56,408 nt of DNA from the NCBI GenBank assembly GCA_947063675.1, contig CAMSTM010000002.1, positions 1 through 56,408 on the forward strand, written 5' to 3'. Positions 15,087-24,354 of this stretch are shown here, piece by piece. Position 1 is the stretch's first letter. Every line of letters begins with the position of its first letter. Position numbers and translations under genes: made by a program. This DNA is from an uncultured Lachnospiraceae bacterium (GTDB lineage Bacteria > Bacillota > Clostridia > Lachnospirales > Lachnospiraceae). The notes beneath the pieces are model-generated. The model was given only the letters and a program-made list of their open reading frames with translations. It was not told where the DNA came from and did not search any database.

Positions 15087-15800
15087 TTATCTGACCAGAC
15101 GTGAAAGAAATCCCTTTTCATCTTTATCAACTCTCAGCACAAAATCAAATTTATTGTATTCAATACACATCCAGAAGTCCGGCTCCGGAAAAACATCCTG
15201 ATTCTGTCTGTCAAAAAAATGCGCCCCGCCCTCATGCCTGAGGCGTTTTACCCGTTCGTCCATATCGGGCAGCTCCGCTCCTTCAAGAATACTCCGTATA
15301 TATTCCGCGCACAGCTCGTCCTCCTTAGCGGGAGCGATACCGCCGTTTCCCATACATACAAGAGAAACTTCCTTTGGCTGATTTTCCATAATATACCTTG
15401 CAACTGCCTTTGCGTTGACCAGGCTGCCGGTGATAATTTCGTCCGCTTCTTTCGCGTTTATAATCCCCTGGGTTCCAGCGCTGGTGGTATGGATAACGGT
15501 TTTCCCACGCAGGTCGTGTTTTGCCGTTTCGGAGGGGGAGTTTCCGAAGTCGAATCCCTCGCATTTCCTACCCTTGCGCTCGCCGATAAGCACATAACCG
15601 GAATTGGCTTTTTTGAAAGCAAAGGCTTCCTCGATTGTCCCTACTGGGCGGATAAGCGATACCCCCATGTTATACAGGTAACATTCCAGAGAAAAAGCGC
15701 GGAAAACGTCGATGATTACGGTAAGGCCGGTAGCTTTTTTGGAACCTTCGATGAGGTGGTAAGTATTTATTTTAATTAAATCGTTATTTAATAATTGCAT
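15087..15800 (-). CDS. 2-phosphosulfolactate phosphatase (ComB) family protein
   Basis: 237 residues. Recognised from TVIIDVFRAFS near the start, IGERKGRKCEGFDFGNSP (a glycine-rich metal/substrate loop), KTVIHTTSAGTQGI and VCMGNGG followed by EDELCAEYI. In methanogens ComB hydrolyses 2-phosphosulfolactate for coenzyme M synthesis; bacterial relatives such as this one probably act on other phosphate esters. No coenzyme M genes are seen here. It may form a transcription unit with DUF4037. Confidence 0.8.
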   Translation of the reverse strand: MQLLNNDLIKINTYHLIEGSKKATGLTVIIDVFRAFSLECYLYNMGVSLIRPVGTIEEAFAFKKANSGYVLIGERKGRKCEGFDFGNSPSETAKHDLRGKTVIHTTSAGTQGIINAKEADEIITGSLVNAKAVARYIMENQPKEVSLVCMGNGGIAPAKEDELCAEYIRSILEGAELPDMDERVKRLRHEGGAHFFDRQNQDVFPEPDFWMCIEYNKFDFVLRVDKDEKGFLSRLVR

Positions 15801-15944
15801 TTTGGGATTCAGTCCTCCTTTAGGTATTGTAGCAGGCTTTATTCTATCATGGGGGAAGAATTTGTGTAAAGGGATAGTTCTTTAAAAAGGGGTCGGAGTA
15901 TGTTATATTTTAAATAAGGGTATAAGTGCGAAAGGATGGAAGCT

Positions 15945-17321
15945 ATGACAGAAGTAAAAATAAAACAGGGATATTTAAAGGGGGTAGAAAAAGACGGTTA
16001 TACGGTTTTTATGGGAGTCCCCTATGCGGCGCCGCCGGTTGGCGCCTTAAGATTTTGCGCACCCGAAGAATGCGCGCCATGGGAAGGCGTCTACCATGCC
16101 GACCGCTTCGGGAAAACCTGCTGGCAGGAGCGGGAGGAAAAGGGTTCCTTTTATGACGTCGAGTTTTACCGCAACGCCGATTATTTAACGGATTTTGACG
16201 AGGACTGCCTGTATTTGAATATCTGGGTTCCGGGAAATGAGGGAGTTTTGGAGAAAAGTGTTTCTGCAAAAGATATTCCCGCAGAGAGTTTTTCTGCGAA
16301 AAAGCTTCCGGTGGCGTTCTGGATTCACGGAGGGGCTTTTAACCATGGTTTCGGGCATGAAATGGAATTTGACGGCGCGGAGTATGCAAAAAGGGGAGTA
16401 ATTCTGGTAACAATTAATTACAGAGTAGGCGTATTCGGCTATCTTGCCCATGAGTGGCTGAGCCGGGAAAGCTCTTATGGCATCAGCGGCAATTACGGGA
16501 TGCTGGACCAGATTGCCGCGCTAAGGTGGGTTAAGGAAAATATCGAAGCCTTTGGCGGCGATGCCGGAAATATTACAATTTTCGGACAGTCGGCAGGGGC
16601 AATCAGCGTTCAGGGACTTGTCTCCTCCGATTTGACAAAGGATTACATTGCAAAGGCAATCATGCAGAGCGGCGGCGGATACGGGACATCTCTGGTAAAT
16701 ATGACGGCACTGGCGGAGGCGGAAGAAACGGGAGCGGAATTTGTAAGGTTCTGCGGGGTGGAATCACTTGAGGAGCTGCGGAATATGAGAGCGGAAGAAC
16801 TGCTTGAGAAACAGACCGCCTTTTGCAAAAAGTTTTCCGAACAGGGGCTTATATTTATGCCGGATATTGACGGATATGTGTTGAAAGAAAATTACAATTC
16901 CGCCATAGAAAACGGGAGAATCAAAAAGATTCCTTATATGATTGGCGCAACCTTGAATGATATTGCGGCCTCGCCGGAGCAACTGGCGCAGGGGATTCGC
17001 GGACTGCTTTATGACGGGTGTATCCGGTTTGCACAGATGCTGGAAAGGCAGAAAAAGGAAAGCGGCGCAGGGAATGCCATTTATGTTTATGATTTTGTAC
17101 GGCAGCTTCCCGGGGACGAGGCAGGAGCGTTCCATTCGGCGGAACTCTGGTACATGTTCGGAACGTATAAACGGTGCTGGCGGCCTTTTACCGGGGAAGA
17201 TGCAAGGCTCAGCGAAAAAATGCTGGACGCATGGACGGGTTTTATGAAAAACGGCACGCCGGGAGAGGAATGGAAGCCGTATACAGAGGAAAAGCCGTAT
17301 GTGCAGGTGTTTGATGTATGA
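15945..17321 (+). CDS. Type-B carboxylesterase
   Basis: 458 residues from the ATG at 15945, placed by AAGGA upstream; an ATG nine bases earlier overlaps that site. Family signs: FMGVPYAAPPVG, EDCLYLNIWVP, the oxyanion loop in WIHGGAF, the nucleophile elbow FGQSAGA (Ser216) and the catalytic His397 in AFHSAEL. The usual acidic triad residue in a DE motif is not evident (the equivalent region reads ATLNDIAASPE), so activity may rest on another Asp/Glu. No signal peptide, so cytoplasmic. Para-nitrobenzyl-esterase-like; natural substrate unknown. Confidence 0.9.
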   Translation: MTEVKIKQGYLKGVEKDGYTVFMGVPYAAPPVGALRFCAPEECAPWEGVYHADRFGKTCWQEREEKGSFYDVEFYRNADYLTDFDEDCLYLNIWVPGNEGVLEKSVSAKDIPAESFSAKKLPVAFWIHGGAFNHGFGHEMEFDGAEYAKRGVILVTINYRVGVFGYLAHEWLSRESSYGISGNYGMLDQIAALRWVKENIEAFGGDAGNITIFGQSAGAISVQGLVSSDLTKDYIAKAIMQSGGGYGTSLVNMTALAEAEETGAEFVRFCGVESLEELRNMRAEELLEKQTAFCKKFSEQGLIFMPDIDGYVLKENYNSAIENGRIKKIPYMIGATLNDIAASPEQLAQGIRGLLYDGCIRFAQMLERQKKESGAGNAIYVYDFVRQLPGDEAGAFHSAELWYMFGTYKRCWRPFTGEDARLSEKMLDAWTGFMKNGTPGEEWKPYTEEKPYVQVFDV

Positions 17322-17351
17322 GATGAAGGGCAGCTTAAAGAGGCGTATTTT

Positions 17352-18714
17352 ATGAGCAAAATATTTAATGTAAATGGAAATTGTATACCGGAATTGCACT
17401 ATATGGTGGAGCTTACGGAACGGCTTGGGCAGATAAAGATAATGGTGGAAGCCGGACAGTATTTTACCATAAACCGTGCCAGACAATATGGAAAGACTAC
17501 AGTGCTCAAGGCACTGGCAAATTATCTGAAAGAAGAATACCTGGTGGTTAGTCTGGATTTTCAGAAGATGAGCTATGCAAATTTTGAAAATGAGCAGGCA
17601 TTTGTAGTGGCTTTTGCGGGTGAGTTAATCGATAATGTGGAAAGTATGCCTGAAGAGATATATGAGAGGCTGAATGCTTTTGCGGAAGAGCGTGTGCGGA
17701 ATCTGACGCTCCTGTCATTATTTCGGGTGATAAACAAATGGTGCGGGCAGTCAGAAAAGAAAATCGTACTAATGATTGACGAGGTGGACAGCGCAACAAA
17801 TAATCAGGTGTTTCTTGATTTCCTTGCCCAACTGCGCGGATGTTATATCAGCAGGGATACGAAACCGACTTTTCAGTCGGTAATTCTTACAGGTGTATAT
17901 GATGTGTGCAATATCAGGAGAAAGATTCGGCCGGAAAATGAACATAAAGTAAATAGTCCCTGGAATATTGCGGCCGATTTTTCTGTAGACATGAGTTTTT
18001 CTGTAAAGGATATTGAGGGAATGCTAAAAGCGTATGAAGATGATAATCATACGGGAATGGATATTGAGAAAATATCCTGTCTTCTTTATGATTATACCTC
18101 CGGTTATCCTTATCTGGTTTCGCGTCTCTGTAAGTTTATGGATGAACAGATAGCCGGAACGAATGATTTTCAGAATAAAAAAAGCGTATGGACGGAGGCG
18201 GGGGTTCTGGAAGCGGTTAAGTTATTGCTTGAAGATAGAAATCCGCTGTTTGAGTCGCTGATGAGTAAGTTGAATGATTTCCCGGAGCTTTGCGATGTGA
18301 TTTCCGCTCTGCTGTTTCAGGGAAAGAAAGTTGCATATAATCCGGATGATGAGGTAGTTTGGGAGGCTTTAATGTTTGGATTTGTAAAAGTGAAGGATTC
18401 CGGCGTCTGTCTTGCCAACAGGATATTCGAGACACGGCTATATAATTATTTTCTTTTGACAATTTCCGAACAGAACAGCAGACTTTACGAAGAAGGCTCG
18501 AGACAGAAAAATCAGTTTATTATTAATGGTCATTTTAAAGATATGGCATGGAAATGCATATAATGAGCGGGGTGAAAAGCAGCTATCGGATTATATGAAT
18601 TATTTTCATCTGGATAAAGGATACATGCTAAGTTTTAATTTTAATCAAAAGAAGAAAATTGGAGTGAGGGAGATTATTGTGGGGAACAAGATGCTTATAG
18701 AGGCTGTGGTTTAA
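17352..18714 (+). pseudogene. AAA-ATPase/PD-(D/E)XK protein inactivated by deletion and frameshift
   Basis: The N-terminal ATPase reads through with RARQYGKTTVL (Walker A-like) and VLMIDEVD (Walker B). At about 18,535 the frame ends with FIINGHFKDM..., while the next frame (+1) resumes with LKIWHGNAYNERGEKQ, LSDYM, GYMLSFNFN and KKIGVREI to a stop at 18,714. Intact relatives have about 70 residues between NGH and the E-L-K-I-W motif, including the acidic nuclease residues, so this copy has lost them. The fragment lies just upstream of an intact related gene. It is clearly broken, with no sign of a programmed shift. Confidence 0.75.
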
Positions 18715-18809
18715 TCTGCCCCGAAAAAGTGTCAGTGCGAAAGAATGTATAATTCAATTAAGGAAATATCAGCGGAAAATGAGCTCATTGCCGGAAAGGA
18801 GTGCACACT

Positions 18810-20552
18810 ATGCCCGGAAAAGTCGGAATCGGAATGCAGGATTTTAGAAAAATCAGGGAAAGAAATGCATTTTATATTGATAAAACCCTGTTTATAAAGG
18901 AGTGGTGGGAGTCGCTGGACGATGTGACATTGATTACGCGTCCCCGGCGTTTCGGAAAAACGCTGACGATGAGTATGGTAGAGAACTTTTATTCATTAGA
19001 ATATGCTTCCGGGGCGGTAATATTTGAAGGGCTGGATATATGGAAAGAGGAAAAGTATCGTAATTTGCAGGGCACTTTTCCGGTGATAAGTCTGTCTTTT
19101 GCAAACATAAAGGAAGTAAGTTATGAGCAGACAAGGAAAAAAATCTGCCAGATTCTTGTAAATTTGTATTCCAGACACAGCTATCTGCTTGAGAGCAATG
19201 TATTAACGAAAAAGGACAAAGACTTTTATCAAAGCGTTTCGGTAAATATGGATGATGCGACTGCTACTTTTGCAATTTATCAATTGTCGGAGTACCTCTG
19301 CCGGTATTATGGGAAGAAGGTATTAATTTTTCTGGATGAGTATGATACCCCCATGCAGGAGGCTTATGTGAATGGATACTGGAAGGAAATGGCTGATTTT
19401 ATCAGGAGTATGCTGAATGCGGCGTTTAAGACCAATCCGTTTATGGAAAGGGCGATTATGACGGGGATTACCAGAATTACCCGGGAATCGGTTTTTTCAG
19501 ACTTAAATAATCTTGAAATTGTGACAATAACCTCTGAGAAGTATGAGAGTTTTTTTGGTTTTACTGAAGATGAGGTGTTTGCAGCTCTGGATGAATTTGG
19601 CCTTTCGGAGGACAGACAGCGAATAAAAGAGTGGTATGATGGTTTTACTTTCGGAAAGCGCATGGATATGTATAATCCATGGTCAATTCTCAATTACCTT
19701 GATAAACGTAAGTTTTCAGCATATTGGGCGAACTCCAGCAGCAACGAGCTGGCGGAGCGGCTGGTTCGTAAGGGGAGTTTTGGCATAAAGACCGATTTGG
19801 AGGAACTGATAAAGGGACATTCCATAGAAAAAAGTATGGACGAGCAGGTTGTCTTCAAGCAACTGGATAGACAGGAGGAAGCAGTCTGGAGCCTGTTTCT
19901 GGCATGTGGTTATTTGAAGACGTTAAAGTGCAGACTGGACGAAAATTCAGGAAAGTACTGCTATGAGCTTACCCTTACAAATAAGGAAGTGCAGATGATG
20001 TTTACCGGTATGATTCGCGGTTGGTTTTCGGAAAGCCGAAGGGAGTATTCCGCCTTCACTACGGCGATGTTGACAGGGAATCTGGAACTGATGAATGAAT
20101 ATATGAATAAGATTGCCATGAATTCTTTCAGTTTTTTTGATGTGGGAGGAAAGACCCCAGACAGTGGACAGCCGGAAAGCTTTTATCATGGATTTGTTCT
20201 GGGGCTTGTGGTGGAACTGGACGCTCAGTATGTGGTTTTGTCAAACCGGGAGAGCGGACTCGGAAGATATGACGTTGTGCTGGAGCCAAAAGACCGTAAT
20301 ATGGATGCAATTATTATGGAATTTAAAGCGTTCGACCAAAAGAGAGAAAAAACGCTGGAAGATACTGTAATCAGGGCTCTTAATCAGATAGAAGAAAAGG
20401 AGTATGCGCAGGAATTGATTGCACGGGGGATTCCGGAGGAAAAAATACACAAGTATGGTTTTGGCTTTAAGGGAAAGCAAGTATTAATTGGCACAGATTA
20501 TGGGAGTGGAAAGGGGAGCCTGGAATGCATAGAGAAGGCTTTGGCTCCGTGA
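18810..20552 (+). CDS. AAA-ATPase-like protein with PD-(D/E)XK nuclease domain
   Basis: About 580 residues from the ATG at 18810 (GGAG eight bases upstream). ITRPRRFGKTLTMSM is the RxRRFGKT Walker A of AAA-ATPase-like (PF09820) proteins, VLIFLDEYDTPM the Walker B. The C-terminal domain has YDVVLEPKDRNMDAIIMEFK, the D...ExK core of PDDEXK_9. Family members are common in gut bacteria, often in many copies, with unknown role (a conflict or defence function has been suggested). It is followed by a terminator that recurs 12 kb away. Confidence 0.85.
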   Translation: MPGKVGIGMQDFRKIRERNAFYIDKTLFIKEWWESLDDVTLITRPRRFGKTLTMSMVENFYSLEYASGAVIFEGLDIWKEEKYRNLQGTFPVISLSFANIKEVSYEQTRKKICQILVNLYSRHSYLLESNVLTKKDKDFYQSVSVNMDDATATFAIYQLSEYLCRYYGKKVLIFLDEYDTPMQEAYVNGYWKEMADFIRSMLNAAFKTNPFMERAIMTGITRITRESVFSDLNNLEIVTITSEKYESFFGFTEDEVFAALDEFGLSEDRQRIKEWYDGFTFGKRMDMYNPWSILNYLDKRKFSAYWANSSSNELAERLVRKGSFGIKTDLEELIKGHSIEKSMDEQVVFKQLDRQEEAVWSLFLACGYLKTLKCRLDENSGKYCYELTLTNKEVQMMFTGMIRGWFSESRREYSAFTTAMLTGNLELMNEYMNKIAMNSFSFFDVGGKTPDSGQPESFYHGFVLGLVVELDAQYVVLSNRESGLGRYDVVLEPKDRNMDAIIMEFKAFDQKREKTLEDTVIRALNQIEEKEYAQELIARGIPEEKIHKYGFGFKGKQVLIGTDYGSGKGSLECIEKALAP

Positions 20553-20594
20553 AAAAGCGCTTAAATAAATGAAGGATAAAATAAGCAGTTACCG

Positions 20595-20627
20595 CAAAAA
20601 GTCTCAACACATGTTGGGGCTTTTTTT
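20595..20627 (+). terminator. Terminator, first copy of a repeated element
   Basis: GTCTCAAC-ACAT-GTTGGGGC folds with G-U pairs into a stem flanked by A and T runs. A near-identical copy with shared upstream text (CTTAAATAAAT) is at 32647-32677. Confidence 0.7.
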
Positions 20628-20696
20628 GCAGCATAATATTAATGAAGAATTGTATGGGAAGACAAAATAGCCATATAAAAAGGTTCGATATCCACG

Positions 20697-20726
20697 TTGA
20701 ATGAGACGGGAATATATCTTTATAAT
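20697..20726 (+). promoter_or_regulatory. Promoter of the first sugar-transport operon
   Basis: TTGAAT (20697-20702) and a perfect TATAAT (20721-20726) are 18 bases apart, about 60 bases upstream of the first permease gene. Confidence 0.6.
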
Positions 20727-20784
20727 ATAAATACAAGAAGAACTTAAGAGATAAACGATACGAAGAAACGCATGAGGAGAAAAG

Positions 20785-21735
20785 ATGGGGAAAGAAAAGA
20801 CAATTGTACTTACCGTACAGGGAGAATGTGGCAGCAGATTGAAAAGACATATGCAAAGCTTATGGCCATATTATTTAATGGTACTGCCCGGTTTTATTTA
20901 CCTTTTGGCCTTTCGTTACATTCCTATGCTGGGAAGCGTGATTGCCTTTCAGGATTTTTCAGTGGTGAAAGGGATTGGCGGAAGCGATTGGGCGGGAGTG
21001 AGAAATTTTCAGAAGCTTTTTCATTATCCGGATTTTTACAAAATTTTAAAAAATACAATTATCCTTGGCTTACTGAAGATGGGAATTGTATTTCCGATAC
21101 CTGTTTTTTTATCTCTTATGCTGAATGAAGTAAAAAATCAGGTATTGAAAAAAGGGATACAGACGGTAATATGCATTCCCTATTTCCTGTCGTGGGTTAT
21201 TATTGGCGGACTGGTGTTTGACCTTTTTGGTGTGGGCGGAATTTTTAATAATATACGAAACGCGTTGGGGATGGATACACTTCTGGTAATGCAGAAGGAA
21301 AACTGGTTCCGGCCAGTGTATGTGATTTCTTCCATATGGAAAGAGGCCGGGTGGGGGACGGTGGTGTATCTTGCGGCTATCAGCGGAATTGACCCCGGGA
21401 TATATGAATCAGCTTCTATTGACGGAGCTTCCAGGTTTCAGAGGATGCGATATATCACATTTCCGCTTCTAATTCCGACGGTGCTGACGTTGTTTCTACT
21501 TAATATCGGGAGTTTCCTGGAACTGGGTTTTGAACAAGTGTACAATCTGTATACACCAATGACATATTCAGTTGCTGATATTTTTGATACGTATGTGTTT
21601 CGGGCAGGAATCCAGCAGGGGCAGTATAGCTTTGCAACAGCAGTGGGATTGTTTCAGTCTGTGGTGGGGTTATTCCTGGTAATTATTTTTAATCATTTGT
21701 CTAAACGTTATTCGGAAGAAGGAGGTCTGTGGTAA
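20785..21735 (+). CDS. Sugar ABC permease, LplB-type
   Basis: 316 residues with six membrane segments and the EAA loop ESASIDGASRFQRMRYITFP that docks to the ATPase. Members of this group (LplB/YtcP-like) import oligosaccharides or sugar-acid polymers with a partner permease and a lipoprotein, and share a chromosomally encoded ATPase that is absent here. Its stop lies two bases before the second permease start. It opens the cassette. Confidence 0.9.
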   Translation: MGKEKTIVLTVQGECGSRLKRHMQSLWPYYLMVLPGFIYLLAFRYIPMLGSVIAFQDFSVVKGIGGSDWAGVRNFQKLFHYPDFYKILKNTIILGLLKMGIVFPIPVFLSLMLNEVKNQVLKKGIQTVICIPYFLSWVIIGGLVFDLFGVGGIFNNIRNALGMDTLLVMQKENWFRPVYVISSIWKEAGWGTVVYLAAISGIDPGIYESASIDGASRFQRMRYITFPLLIPTVLTLFLLNIGSFLELGFEQVYNLYTPMTYSVADIFDTYVFRAGIQQGQYSFATAVGLFQSVVGLFLVIIFNHLSKRYSEEGGLW

Positions 21736-21737
21736 GC

Positions 21738-22607
21738 ATGGTAAAAGAATCTTTAAGAGACAGGCTGTTCTCGAAAAGTATCACAGCTATTCTGACTGTA
21801 TTGGCGGTGATTGCCTTTATCCCTCTTCTGTCGGAGATTTCACTGTCTTTCAGTTCAAAAGCAGCGTCAGATATGAACAAGGTAAATCTTTACCCGGTGG
21901 GTTTTACGCTGGAATCCTGGAGATACATGCTGACAAAGGGCGGCCTGTGGTCATCCTTTGTCATCACCATCAGCTCCACGATGATTGGAACTGTGACAGC
22001 GCTTGCTATTACTGCACTGATGGCCTATCCCCTGTCCAAGAGCAGATTCAGGGCGGGGAAGATACTGATGTTGTATGTGGTGTTCACCATGATATTTAAA
22101 GCGCCTACAGTGCCATATTTCCTGACCTTAAGAAAAATGGGACTTTATAACAGTTATTGGGTATTGGTTTTCCCGCATATCCTGACGGCTTATAATCTGA
22201 TTATTATGAGGACATTTTTTAAGCAGTTTCCCGGTGAGATAGAGGAAGCAGCCGTGATTGACGGCTGTGGAGTGTTCCGGTTGCTGATTAAAATTGTGCT
22301 TCCGGCGTCTAAGGCGGTTCTGGCAACCCTTGGATTATTTTATGCAGTAACTATGTGGAATCAGTACCAGCATCCACTTATGTTTATACAGGATATCAAT
22401 CTGTATCCGCTTCAGCTTAAAATTCGCCAGATTATTGATGGAGGAGGTGATTTACTTGCGATTACGGCGGTGAAAAATGTGAATTACACGGAAGCGACGC
22501 TGAGTGCGGCAGCAGTGGTGTTTGCTATTATTCCAATATTGATTTTTTATCCGTGGCTGCAGAAATATTTTGCTAAAGGAGCTATGCTTGGTTCCGTAAA
22601 AGGATAG
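21738..22607 (+). CDS. Sugar ABC permease, LplC/YtcP-type
   Basis: About 289 residues with six membrane segments and the EAA motif EEAAVIDGCGVFRLLIKIVLP. It pairs with the previous gene. The ATG at 21738 is preferred over a GTG at 21729 that would sit too close to the ribosome site. The end SVKG is usual for this family. Confidence 0.9.
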   Translation: MVKESLRDRLFSKSITAILTVLAVIAFIPLLSEISLSFSSKAASDMNKVNLYPVGFTLESWRYMLTKGGLWSSFVITISSTMIGTVTALAITALMAYPLSKSRFRAGKILMLYVVFTMIFKAPTVPYFLTLRKMGLYNSYWVLVFPHILTAYNLIIMRTFFKQFPGEIEEAAVIDGCGVFRLLIKIVLPASKAVLATLGLFYAVTMWNQYQHPLMFIQDINLYPLQLKIRQIIDGGGDLLAITAVKNVNYTEATLSAAAVVFAIIPILIFYPWLQKYFAKGAMLGSVKG

Positions 22608-22641
22608 GAAATTATAATCAGAACAAACCAGGAGGAAGAGT

Positions 22642-24264
22642 ATGAAGAGAAAAGTGTTAGCATTATTGATTACGGGTGCGCTTCTTGCAGGAGTGCTCTC
22701 AGGATGCGGCGGAGGGGGAACTCCTTCCACGGCCGGAACCGAAACGGCAGGAGAGGGAGATTCCTCTGGCACCGGGGAGGCGCAGATTAGCGGCGATGAG
22801 GAGGTTTCGGATGACGAAGTTGTGGAACTGGAGATGTGGGTTACCAATAACGGATATCTGCCAGTTGAAAAAGATGGAGTTGTCTATAATTTCTATAAAG
22901 ATTTACTGGGTGTTGGAATTACGGAGCCCTATGTGGAGTGGAACGGCGGACAGACTTATGGGGAACAGCTGAATCTGAGGATTGCTGCAGGAGAAATGCC
23001 CGACATTGTCCAGCCTGTAAACGGAATAGAAACAGGATTGGCAAAAGAGGGTGCGCTACTGGATTTGACGGATTATCTTCCCAAATATGCGCCGCATTTG
23101 TGGGATTATATTTCAGAAAATACTTGGGACGTTATAAAAAGCTATGACCCTACAGGAGAAGGACGGATTTATATGATTCCACTGTCTGTTGATTTTACAC
23201 GTCATGGCGCAATGATTCGAAAAGACTGGTTGGATAATCTGGGACTGGAAATGCCAACGACCCAGGAAGAACTGGTAGAGGTACTTCGGGCATTTAAAAC
23301 ACAGGACCCTAATGGAAACGGAGTTGCCGATGAAATTCCTACCGGGGGGCGTGCGGAAGCAAGATGGATGGATTATCTGTTTGCAATGTATGGGATAGCC
23401 ATGTGGGAAGGATATCCCGAATGGGACATCTTCGATGGAGAACTCACCTATTCTGCAGTAACACCTAATATGCGCGATGCTCTGGAATTTATCAGCGGTT
23501 TGTATCAGGAGGGGCTTTTAGATGTGGAAACCCTGATTAATGACAAAGCCGCATGGGACGGTAAGATGAATGCCGGTCAGGTAGGTGTGTTTTATCAGTG
23601 GCCGGAAAGGTCTTATATGTATGCTGCGGATATTTATAATGCAACGGGCATACAGTCAGATTTGGTGGTGATGCCTGTAATCAGTGCAGAAGGTTACGAA
23701 GGCTTTTATACAAAAAAACCCACGGCAGGTATAGGTACGATTTTAAAAGCGACGGATGATGAAAACAGAATTAAAGCTATGCTTACAGTAGTAGATGCCT
23801 ATGGAAATGCTGATTTGAGGGATACTTTGCTGCTTGGGCCGGAAGGGATGCATTGTGCCAGGGATGAAGAGGGGGCTCTCAAGAAGCTTCCTGAAGATAA
23901 GACTACCCAGGAGCATCTGGTGGTTGACCCCAGCGGCGTCTGCAGTAATGCTGAAAGTGTGATTAAGCAGTTGGAGTTAAACAGTACAGAAGATACCAAG
24001 TGGGCAATTGACAGGGCAATCCAGAATGTTAAGGATGTACAGCAGTACGGAAAGGTTATTGCTGGGGATGGTATTCCAAGTTCCATTTATGACGGGTATG
24101 ATGATATTGAAAACAGAACTCTTTATGTGGAATATGCTTCTAAAATTATTGCTGGAGAATGGCCGATAGAAAAATTTGATGAATTTGTGGAAAAGTGGTA
24201 TGCACAGGGCGGAACAGAAGTGACAAAAGCCGCCAGGGAATGGTATGCTGTTAAAAATGGATAA
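22642..24264 (+). CDS. Extracellular sugar-binding lipoprotein (LplA-like)
   Basis: 540 residues. The signal ends in LLAGVLSGC (Cys22 lipidated), followed by a flexible Gly/Ser/Glu linker. The rest is a large two-lobe solute-binding protein with a typical DxNGNGVADEIP segment, found in oligosaccharide-binding members. The ligand is probably a plant or host oligosaccharide processed by the three downstream enzymes. A hairpin follows the gene, as often seen where the binding protein must outnumber the regulators. Confidence 0.9.
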   Translation: MKRKVLALLITGALLAGVLSGCGGGGTPSTAGTETAGEGDSSGTGEAQISGDEEVSDDEVVELEMWVTNNGYLPVEKDGVVYNFYKDLLGVGITEPYVEWNGGQTYGEQLNLRIAAGEMPDIVQPVNGIETGLAKEGALLDLTDYLPKYAPHLWDYISENTWDVIKSYDPTGEGRIYMIPLSVDFTRHGAMIRKDWLDNLGLEMPTTQEELVEVLRAFKTQDPNGNGVADEIPTGGRAEARWMDYLFAMYGIAMWEGYPEWDIFDGELTYSAVTPNMRDALEFISGLYQEGLLDVETLINDKAAWDGKMNAGQVGVFYQWPERSYMYAADIYNATGIQSDLVVMPVISAEGYEGFYTKKPTAGIGTILKATDDENRIKAMLTVVDAYGNADLRDTLLLGPEGMHCARDEEGALKKLPEDKTTQEHLVVDPSGVCSNAESVIKQLELNSTEDTKWAIDRAIQNVKDVQQYGKVIAGDGIPSSIYDGYDDIENRTLYVEYASKIIAGEWPIEKFDEFVEKWYAQGGTEVTKAAREWYAVKNG

Positions 24265-24270
24265 CTGGAA

Positions 24271-24304
24271 GAAAGCGCAGGGACTAAGATGCCTTTGCGC
24301 TTTC
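24271..24304 (+). other. Hairpin between binding-protein and kinase genes
   Basis: GAAAGCGCA (24271-24279) pairs perfectly with TGCGCTTTC (24296-24304). There is no long T run, so it is more likely an mRNA-stabilising or attenuating structure than a full terminator. Confidence 0.5.
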
Positions 24305-24354
24305 GGTCAGTTAAATACTGGTGTATAAAGACATGTTTAAAATGGAGGTTTCGG

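Noticed and set aside
15219-15779. Plus-strand 186-codon frame
   Set aside because: Antisense shadow of the ComB-like gene, with no ribosome site.
16764-17486. Minus-strand 240-codon frame spanning the esterase end
   Set aside because: Opposite-strand shadow with improbable composition (Arg, His, Phe, Pro rich).
17352-18714. Programmed frameshift in the AAA-ATPase gene
   Set aside because: No slippery heptamer and about 70 residues with the nuclease motif are missing, so a deletion is the simpler reading.
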